Of a DNA stretch of 64,000 nt, positions 58,066 through 64,000 are shown piece by piece. The stretch is from an uncultured Monoglobus sp. (lineage in GTDB: Bacteria > Bacillota > Clostridia > Monoglobales > Monoglobaceae), in assembly GCA_947630135.1 (NCBI GenBank), contig CANRGH010000005.1:1-64000 (forward strand), read 5' to 3'. Each line of letters opens with the position of its first letter. Positions within the stretch are counted from its first letter, which is position 1. The position numbers were made by a program, and so were the translations under genes. The notes below the pieces were generated by a model. It ran no database searches. It was not told the DNA's origin and was given only the letters and a program-made list of their open reading frames with translations.

Positions 58066-58779
58066 TTATTTATTTTTGTTCACTATTCGGGACTCGGTTT
58101 TGCCTGTGGCTATGTTTATGTATCTCACGAACAGTGAAACCTTGTTGTCCTCGTTGAGGCTTGTCCACAATGTGTCGGTGAACACGTCGATCGAGTTCGG
58201 GATCTCGACTTTCTTGGGCTCGCCCTCAAAGCTCGGCAGCGGATCGCCGTCGCCTTTGTAGGTGTGGATAAAATGTCCGTATCCGCTCTTCGGGTTTGAA
58301 TACGCGAACGTAAATCTCCGGCACGACTCGGGATCGCCGTCGGCGCTTTTTAATATCGACATCGCGTAGTTGTAGGTTCCGTCCGACACCTTCATGACCG
58401 CCGAAATTCTCGGCGTGTAGTTCGGGGCATCGGGCTCGAACTCGCGGCCGCGCAGCGACTGTTCGAACGTCATCTGCTTGTTCATCAGATCATATATCGT
58501 GTCGGTCTGGTCGCCGTTGGTGACGATCGTCTTGTTGCCCAAAACGCGAACCGGCGCGTAGATGATGAGCGACGGGTCCTCGAGCTTTGACTCGTCAAAC
58601 GCTTTGGTCCTGATGCCGTCTCCGTCCTCGACAAACACGCGGTTGCGGCTGTTTGAGCTTCTGCCCATGATAAAGTAGGCGCATACCGCGCTTTTTCCGT
58701 CGGCCGATTTGCCGACGATAATCCCCCGTCCGGGGTATGAGTTGTTTTTCAGCTCGTCGCTGATGTTTATTGTTTTCAT
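58066..58779 (-). CDS. purO: IMP cyclohydrolase, archaeal PurO type
   Basis: A 237-residue protein similar to archaeal-type IMP cyclohydrolases (PurO family), which close FAICAR to IMP, the last step of the pathway. The start MKTINISDELKNNSYPGRGIIVGKSADGKSAV and the following AYFIMGRSSNSRNRVF are characteristic. It has no relation to the N-terminal domain of PurH. It lies 12 bases upstream of the transformylase gene, so the two together replace bifunctional PurH. AGGAGGAATAATC precedes the ATG. Separated from purN by 231 bases of repeats. Confidence 0.92.
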   Translation of the reverse strand: MKTINISDELKNNSYPGRGIIVGKSADGKSAVCAYFIMGRSSNSRNRVFVEDGDGIRTKAFDESKLEDPSLIIYAPVRVLGNKTIVTNGDQTDTIYDLMNKQMTFEQSLRGREFEPDAPNYTPRISAVMKVSDGTYNYAMSILKSADGDPESCRRFTFAYSNPKSGYGHFIHTYKGDGDPLPSFEGEPKKVEIPNSIDVFTDTLWTSLNEDNKVSLFVRYINIATGKTESRIVNKNK

Positions 58780-58804
58780 GATTATTCCTCCATAAATTTT
58801 TAAC

Positions 58805-58870
58805 GCGGGCGGATGATATCCGCCCCTACAAACGCGGGTCTCTCGGGCGGATAATATCCGCCCCTACAAA
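58805..58870. repeat. Two direct copies of a short palindromic repeat
   Basis: GGGCGGATGATATCCGCCCC (core of 58805-58832) and GGGCGGATAATATCCGCCCC (core of 58844-58870), each followed by TACAAA. Both are palindromes of the form GCGGAT-N3-ATCCGC. They lie in the purN-purO gap, where such hairpins can act as partial terminators or RNA stabilisers. Confidence 0.8.
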
Positions 58871-58911
58871 GCAATGATTAGGGAACCCCTCTCCGTCTGC
58901 TTCGCAGCCAG

Positions 58912-58985
58912 CATTAAAGAAGCTCTTGGTCAAAATTGCAAGCAATTTTGAAAGATAGCTTTGAACCCGCAAGGAAGCTTGCTGA
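58912..58985. repeat. REP-like element, copy 2
   Basis: Second copy of the element at 54556-54633, same orientation. The hairpin here is CAAAATTGC-AA-GCAATTTTG: compared with copy 1 a C-G pair has become T-A on both arms, so the stem is preserved. The shared TTTGAACCCGCAAG block and AAGCTTGCTGAT end follow. Confidence 0.75.
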
Positions 58986-59010
58986 TTATCCCCAAGGGGC
59001 GAGCCAATTT

Positions 59011-59604
59011 TTAATCACTGCATAACATTTCAACGGCGCGGGGCAGGATTATCCATTCGGCCTGCTCCATAACGCGCTTTTGCAGAATTTCCGGGGTGTC
59101 GCCGTCTTGAATTTCCACCGCCTTCTGAAGCAGAATTTTTCCGCCGTCGACAACCTCGTTGACAAGGTGCGCGGTGGCTCCGGTCACCTTGACGCCGTAG
59201 TCAAGCGCCGCCTCGTGCACCTTGAGCCCGTACATACCCTCGCCGCAGAACGACGGTATAAGCGACGGGTGAATGTTCACGATTTTGCCCGCGTATTCCT
59301 TGAGCAGCTTTCCGCCGAATATCGCCAAAAATCCCGCAAGCACGATAATATCGACGTTCATTTCCTTCATATATTCGCATATCTTTCGGCTGAACTCGTC
59401 AATATCGCCGCCGCAGTCCGCGTTCTTGCGGATGACCTTTGTCGGGAGCCCTGCTTTTTCGGCTCTCGTCAGTCCGTACGCGCCCACGCTGTTTGAGCAC
59501 ACGCACACGATCCTGCCGCTCTTTATGATCCCGCTTTTCTCGGCGTCGATAAGCGCCTGAAGATTGGTGCCGCCGCCCGAAATCAAAACTCCTATGTTCT
59601 TCAT
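59011..59604 (-). CDS. purN: Phosphoribosylglycinamide formyltransferase
   Basis: A 197-residue enzyme that formylates GAR with 10-formyl-THF, the third step of purine synthesis. The opening [16 protein letters not shown], the catalytic [10 protein letters not shown] with its asparagine and histidine, and [17 protein letters not shown] with the aspartate are all present. Length is standard. Its start overlaps purM's stop by 4 bases (ATGA). Confidence 0.96.
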   Translation of the reverse strand: MKNIGVLISGGGTNLQALIDAEKSGIIKSGRIVCVCSNSVGAYGLTRAEKAGLPTKVIRKNADCGGDIDEFSRKICEYMKEMNVDIIVLAGFLAIFGGKLLKEYAGKIVNIHPSLIPSFCGEGMYGLKVHEAALDYGVKVTGATAHLVNEVVDGGKILLQKAVEIQDGDTPEILQKRVMEQAEWIILPRAVEMLCSD

Positions 59605-60638
59605 ATTATGTCCACGCCTTTCTCGCCGGCGACTATCCTGCCGACAACATAAGCCTTCTCGCCCGCGGCTTCTATCACCTCAACGGCCTTGTCCGCCTGA
59701 TCTTTGGGCACAACAAACATCATGCCTATTCCCATGTTGTAGGTGTTGAACATATCGTGCTCGGAAACGCCGCCCAGCTTTTGCAGCTTTTTAAATATCG
59801 GCGGAGTCTCAAAGCTGCTCTTGTCGATCTCGCCTCTTGTGCCGTCTTTGAGCATGCGCGGAATATTCTCGTAAAATCCGCCGCCCGTTATGTGCGAGAC
59901 CGCTTTCACGTCGACAGATTCGATAGCCTTGAGCATCGGCTTCACATATATCTTGGTCGGCTCAAGCAGCGTCTCGCCGATCGAGGCGCCAAGCTCGTCA
60001 TCATACTTTTTAAGGGCCTCGGCGCACTCCTCGCTGTCATCAATGTTAAATATCTTTCTGACGAGCGAGTAGCCGTTGCTGTGAACGCCCGAGGACGCAA
60101 TACCGATTATCTTGTCGCCGACTTCTATTCTTTCGCCGTCAATGATCTTATCCTTGTCGACTATGCCAACCGAAAATCCCGCCAGATCATACTCGTCCGG
60201 AGCGTAAAATCCGGGCATCTCGGCCGTTTCGCCGCCGACCAAAGCGCAGCCCGCCTTGACGCAGCCGTCGGCCACTCCTTTTACTATGTCCGCGATCTTC
60301 TCGGGGGTGTTTTTCCCGACCGCTATGTAGTCAAGAAAGAACAGCGGCTTCGCGCCTCCGCACACAATGTCATTGACGCACATCGCCACACAGTCCTGAC
60401 CCACCGTGTCGTGCTTATCCATGATAAACGCGAGCTTAAGTTTGGTTCCGACTCCGTCGGTTCCCGAAACAAGGACGGGATTTTTATATTCCCCACCAAG
60501 CTCGAACAGGCCTCCGAAGCCGCCTATTCCCGAAATAACTCCGGGTATGTTCGTCCTTTTGACGTGCTCCTTGATCAGCTCGACCGATCTGTAGCCCGCC
60601 TCAACGTCAACGCCGGCGTTTTTATACGCTTCGCTCAT
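59601..60638 (-). CDS. purM: Phosphoribosylformylglycinamidine cyclo-ligase (AIR synthetase)
   Basis: A 345-residue ATP-dependent enzyme that closes FGAM to AIR. Diagnostic stretches are [50 protein letters not shown] and [15 protein letters not shown]. Length and order are typical. It starts 12 bases after purE and is coupled to purN. Confidence 0.97.
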   Translation of the reverse strand: MSEAYKNAGVDVEAGYRSVELIKEHVKRTNIPGVISGIGGFGGLFELGGEYKNPVLVSGTDGVGTKLKLAFIMDKHDTVGQDCVAMCVNDIVCGGAKPLFFLDYIAVGKNTPEKIADIVKGVADGCVKAGCALVGGETAEMPGFYAPDEYDLAGFSVGIVDKDKIIDGERIEVGDKIIGIASSGVHSNGYSLVRKIFNIDDSEECAEALKKYDDELGASIGETLLEPTKIYVKPMLKAIESVDVKAVSHITGGGFYENIPRMLKDGTRGEIDKSSFETPPIFKKLQKLGGVSEHDMFNTYNMGIGMMFVVPKDQADKAVEVIEAAGEKAYVVGRIVAGEKGVDII

Positions 60639-60650
60639 TACATCGCCTCC

Positions 60651-61151
60651 CTATATATTGTCATAAAGCTCTTTTTGCAATTTTTTGTCTTTTTCGTCAA
60701 CAGCCGCCGCCATGTCGGCCTTGAACCTTTCAAGCGCCTCGGAAAGCTTCCCGTCGCTGAGCGCCAGCATCTGCACGGCCAGAATTCCCGCGTTGTCCGA
60801 GCCGTTCACTCCGACCGTCGCCACAGGGATACCCGTCGGCATCTGGACCATTGAGAGCAGCGAGTCAAGCCCGTCCATAAACGACGATTTGATCGGCAGC
60901 GCTATGACCGGCAGCGTGGTATACGCCGCGATAACTCCGCCCAGATGAGCCGCCTTGCCCGCGGCCGCGATTATCACCTTAACTCCGCTTGCCTTGGCGT
61001 TCTTCGCGAACTCCTCGGCCTTTGCGGGGGTCCTGTGCGCCGAGATCACATGCGCCTCAAAATCAACGCCGAACGATTTAAGCACGTCGATCGCGCCCTT
61101 TACCACCGGCAGATCAGAGTTGCTTCCCATTACGATTGCTACTTTTGCCAT
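60651..61151 (-). CDS. purE: 5-(carboxyamino)imidazole ribonucleotide mutase
   Basis: A 166-residue class I PurE that isomerises N5-CAIR to CAIR. AIVMGSNSDLPVV at the N-terminus and ISAHRTPAKAEEFA are the signature motifs with the catalytic serine and histidine; AAAGKAAHLGGVIAAYT follows. I use ATG 61151 with AGGAGG 9 bases upstream; the open frame extends further but lacks a site and has no PurE similarity there. First gene of the operon behind a consensus promoter. Confidence 0.96.
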   Translation of the reverse strand: MAKVAIVMGSNSDLPVVKGAIDVLKSFGVDFEAHVISAHRTPAKAEEFAKNAKASGVKVIIAAAGKAAHLGGVIAAYTTLPVIALPIKSSFMDGLDSLLSMVQMPTGIPVATVGVNGSDNAGILAVQMLALSDGKLSEALERFKADMAAAVDEKDKKLQKELYDNI

Positions 61152-61181
61152 TAGTTTTCCTCCTTGTCTTATGCTAATTTG

Positions 61182-61210
61182 ATTGTATATCAAATGAATT
61201 GTTTTGTCAA
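61182..61210 (-). promoter_or_regulatory. Consensus promoter of the purine operon
   Basis: On the minus strand TTGACA (61210-61205), a 17-base spacer and TACAAT (61187-61182), about 30 bases before purE. A region of AT-rich DNA separates it from the divergent kinase promoter; no PurBox or guanine riboswitch could be made out. Confidence 0.8.
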
Positions 61211-61309
61211 CATATAACAGCCTTAAAAATACCAAATCCGCCGTATATTTTAATAAAAATCGACCGTTGATTTTTATATAAAATAAACCAAAATAATATT
61301 AAGATATAA

Positions 61310-61338
61310 TTGACTTTTATTGTTCCTTATGATAAAAT
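61310..61338 (+). promoter_or_regulatory. Promoter of the sensor kinase gene
   Basis: TTGACT (61310-61315), a 17-base spacer and TAAAAT (61333-61338), with TG one base upstream of the -10. About 50 bases before the ATG at 61391. Confidence 0.7.
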
Positions 61339-61390
61339 AAATCAAATGTTAATGGGCGGAATTACGCAAACGATTATAAGGAGCGTAAAT

Positions 61391-64000
61391 ATGTTTAAGA
61401 AGAACAAATTCGGCAAAATAATAACGCCGCTTTTACTTTGTCTGCTCGCGGTCGCGGTGCTTTTGATCGGAATTGCATATTTCAATTTTATCTCAAAGAA
61501 GATTTACGAAGACAGCACGGATCATCTTTCCGAGATTTACGATCAGGTCAATCGCTCTTTCGGCGCGTTCGTGGACAGAAACTGGGGCCTGCTTGAAAGC
61601 TGGGACGAGTATTTCGCAAAGGAAAACCCGGATCCCGCCGCGGTCTCGGATTTTATTGCGAAGGAAAAGGAATACTGGGGATTTTCCGACTTCTACTTCC
61701 TCTCGGGCGGCGAGGCGTATATGACGGCCTCGGGCTCCGCGGGGACAATGGATTTGGGGGATGCCAAAACCAACCTGACCGAACAGGGCGAGCCGATCAT
61801 GGCGGGCGACACACTGGCGTCGGGCAGGGACGTTATCGTGTTCGCCGCGCCGGCAGCTCCCGGCAGCTATAACGGATTTGAATACAACGCCGTCGCCGTC
61901 AGCTACAACAACGCCGACATGGCGAGCTCGCTGAACGTTGACGCTTTTTCGGGCAAAGCAAAATGCTTTGTTATACATAACGACGGCAGTGTCCTGCTCT
62001 CCACACAGACCGGCGGAAACGTGTTTGAAAACTTTCTCGTTTACCTCAAAGCCGCGTCGGATATTTCGCCGGACGACCTCGGCCAAATCGGCGGCGATTG
62101 GCAAAACGGCAGATCGGGCCTGCTTCAGTGCAGGATCGGCAATGTTAACTATTGTATTCTTTATCATCCCGTGGGCTATCAGGATTACATACTTTTGAGC
62201 GCCGTGCCGCAAAGCGTGTTAAGCGCGGGATTTTTGTCGGTGCAGAAGGTCACGATGAATGTGCTGATAATTATATTCCTGCTCATCGGCGCGGCCGTGA
62301 TCGCGCTGCTTATTCTGCGCGGCCGCAGACTCTCAAGACTCAATAAGACCGAGCTTCGTTACCGCGAACGCATGTTTGACCTGCTTTCAAACAGCGTTGA
62401 CGATATATTCATCATGCTCGATTCCGCAAATCATAACGTTGACTATATAAGCCCGAACATAGAGCGGCTGCTCGGCATACCGCTCAAGGACGCGCAGGCC
62501 GACATCAAAGTTCTTGAAAAATGCGCGCTCGGCGGCGACATTGTTATTCCGCGCGACGAGCTTGAGGCGATACCGCTTAACGGCAGCAAGCACCGCGATT
62601 ATGAGTACATGCACCAGAGCACGGGCGAGCGCCGCTGGTACAGAATGACGGTCTATCATATGAGCATAGCCGACGTCAGCAAATACATAATCGTGTTGTC
62701 AGACAGGACGCGCGACCAGCTGATGAACCAGAAGCTGCAGGAGGCGCTGGACGCGGCGAAAAGCGCGAACGAGGCCAAGAGCAACTTTCTCTCGAATATG
62801 TCGCACGACATACGAACGCCGATGAACGCTATTGTCGGTTTCTCGGTGCTGCTTGAGAAGGACGCCGACGACCCCGATCTCGTGCGCGAGTATACGCACA
62901 AAATAACCGCGTCAAGCCATCATCTGCTGAGCCTCATCAACGACGTGCTTGACATGAGCAAAATCGAGAGCGGCAAAACGTCGCTTAACGTTGACAGCTT
63001 CAGTCTTCCCGTGCTGCTTGAGGAGCTCGGCATTATACTCATGCCGCAGGCCAAGGCCAAAAAGCAAACATTTAAGACAATCGTCAAGGGCGCCCCGCCC
63101 GAGCAGCTTGTCGGCGACAAGCTTCGCCTTAACCAGATCCTCATCAATCTGCTATCAAACGCGATCAAATACACGCCCGACGGCGGCGAGATAGAATTTA
63201 TAGTGAGCGAGCTTCAAAGCTCAACACCGCAGTTCGCCAAAATAAGGTTCACCGTCCGCGACAACGGAATTGGAATGAGCGAGGAATTTCTTGAGCAGGT
63301 GTTTAATCCGTTCAGCAGGGAAATAAGCTCGGTCACAAACAAAATCCAGGGAACTGGCCTCGGCATGGCAATCACAAAAAATCTTGTTGACCTTATGGGC
63401 GGCATAATCAACGTTGAGAGCTCGCCCGGCAAGGGCAGCACGTTCACCGTCGAGCTTACGTTCACGGTTCCCGACGCCGAGGAGCCAGAAACGTGGCTCC
63501 GCCGAAAAATTCCGAGAATGCTCGTGGCCGACGACGAGGAAGACATATGCCTGAGCATAAAAGAGCTTATGCGCGGCACGGGCGTTGACGTTTCCTTTGC
63601 CACCGACGGAGCCTCCGCCGTCAGCGCGGCGGTCAAGGCGCATAAAAGCGACAGCGGCTTTAACGTTATTCTGCTTGACTGGAAAATGCCCGGAATGGAC
63701 GGCGTTGAGGCCGCGCGCGAAATCCGCGCAGAGATAGGCGCCGATGTGCCGATTTTGGTCCTGACGTCATATGACTGGACGGATATCGAGGCGGAGGCCC
63801 GCAAGGCGGGCATAAACGCCTTTATGCCCAAACCGTTCTTCGTGTCAACGCTTAAACAGACGCTTGAGCCGCTTTTCGCCGACAACGACGGAAGCGCGGC
63901 CGAGCGGGCAGCCGAGGATGACAGGGTTATGGAAGGCCTGCGTTTCCTCGTCGCAGAAGATAACGAGCTTAACGCCGAGATCCTTAAAGAATTGCTCGGC
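61391..64000 (+). CDS. Hybrid sensor histidine kinase with receiver domains (3' end beyond window)
   Basis: 870 codons are present and the frame is open at the window's end. MFKKNKFGKIITP leads into a membrane helix (about 9-31), an extracellular sensing domain of Cache/CHASE4-like length (about 35-280), a second helix (about 285-310), a PAS-like domain (about 325-440), the phosphoacceptor region MSHDIRTPMNAIVGF (His near 472), an ATPase domain with NQILINLLSNAIKYTP, DNGIGMS and GTGLGMAI, and a first receiver domain from about 707 (VADDEEDI, phosphorylated Asp in LLDWKMPGMDG). A second receiver starts near 850 (FLVAEDNELNAEIL). Other output domains may follow. Ligand unknown. AAGGAG lies before the ATG. 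Confidence 0.93.
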   Translation, partial: MFKKNKFGKIITPLLLCLLAVAVLLIGIAYFNFISKKIYEDSTDHLSEIYDQVNRSFGAFVDRNWGLLESWDEYFAKENPDPAAVSDFIAKEKEYWGFSDFYFLSGGEAYMTASGSAGTMDLGDAKTNLTEQGEPIMAGDTLASGRDVIVFAAPAAPGSYNGFEYNAVAVSYNNADMASSLNVDAFSGKAKCFVIHNDGSVLLSTQTGGNVFENFLVYLKAASDISPDDLGQIGGDWQNGRSGLLQCRIGNVNYCILYHPVGYQDYILLSAVPQSVLSAGFLSVQKVTMNVLIIIFLLIGAAVIALLILRGRRLSRLNKTELRYRERMFDLLSNSVDDIFIMLDSANHNVDYISPNIERLLGIPLKDAQADIKVLEKCALGGDIVIPRDELEAIPLNGSKHRDYEYMHQSTGERRWYRMTVYHMSIADVSKYIIVLSDRTRDQLMNQKLQEALDAAKSANEAKSNFLSNMSHDIRTPMNAIVGFSVLLEKDADDPDLVREYTHKITASSHHLLSLINDVLDMSKIESGKTSLNVDSFSLPVLLEELGIILMPQAKAKKQTFKTIVKGAPPEQLVGDKLRLNQILINLLSNAIKYTPDGGEIEFIVSELQSSTPQFAKIRFTVRDNGIGMSEEFLEQVFNPFSREISSVTNKIQGTGLGMAITKNLVDLMGGIINVESSPGKGSTFTVELTFTVPDAEEPETWLRRKIPRMLVADDEEDICLSIKELMRGTGVDVSFATDGASAVSAAVKAHKSDSGFNVILLDWKMPGMDGVEAAREIRAEIGADVPILVLTSYDWTDIEAEARKAGINAFMPKPFFVSTLKQTLEPLFADNDGSAAERAAEDDRVMEGLRFLVAEDNELNAEILKELLG

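Noticed and set aside
58805-58870. Promoter elements in the purN-purO gap
   Set aside because: The stretch is GC-rich repeats without -35/-10 pairs; purO is best explained as part of the purE operon.
61152-61390. Guanine (purine) riboswitch before purE
   Set aside because: The leader from the TACAAT promoter to the start codon is only about 25 bases, too short for an aptamer, and no aptamer core is visible.

Overview
The window looks like a chromosomal segment from an endospore-forming, anaerobic, Gram-positive Clostridia-type bacterium, probably an uncultured gut or rumen relative of Oscillospiraceae. The evidence is an alpha/beta-type small acid-soluble spore protein, sporulation-type promoter sequences, strong AGGAGG ribosome-binding sites, oxygen-sensitive radical SAM enzymes, a flavoprotein-rubredoxin fusion, S-layer (SLH) proteins and a secreted GH5 glycanase. 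All calls were made by reading the sequence; no database search was run.

Layout. 1-10.5 kb: end of pgi, a spore protein, an Rrf2/IscR-type regulator, a cysteine-rich probable spore-coat protein, DUF378, folD, a YgiQ radical SAM protein, a divergent heterodimeric ABC exporter and a high-molecular-weight-rubredoxin-like protein. 10.5-19.5 kb: a toxin-first RelE/ParE-type pair, a 1145-residue GH5 glycanase, purD and carB, with an IS-end-like hairpin inside the carB terminator. 19.6-22.8 kb: a radical SAM activase-like gene coupled to a cysteine-motif protein, then a decayed stretch of broken genes.

22.8-35.3 kb is the most unusual part. It is a compact, one-direction run of twelve intact genes: DUF445 membrane protein, dynamin-like GTPase, three paralogous small P-loop GTPase-like proteins, two related tail-anchored proteins, three tandem M48-peptidase-like proteins (only one keeps HExxH), a small unknown and a metallophosphoesterase. 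Overlaps and short gaps imply one transcript. No function is known to me; it reads like a membrane-associated GTPase system, possibly for defence or stress.

35.9-54.0 kb is one open gene for a 6053-residue surface protein with a signal peptide, FctA/Spy0128-like domains, dozens of InlB-type repeats arranged in 1.84-kb super-repeats, a Pro/Thr linker, a Cna_B domain and C-terminal SLH domains. Its upstream region is rich in inverted repeats and holds a C8 tract. 54.0-64.0 kb: tRNA-Arg(CCG), REP-like repeats, a second SLH protein, a purine operon (purE-purM-purN-purO-AICAR transformylase) whose last steps use a split, archaeal-type arrangement, and the start of a hybrid sensor kinase that runs off the window.
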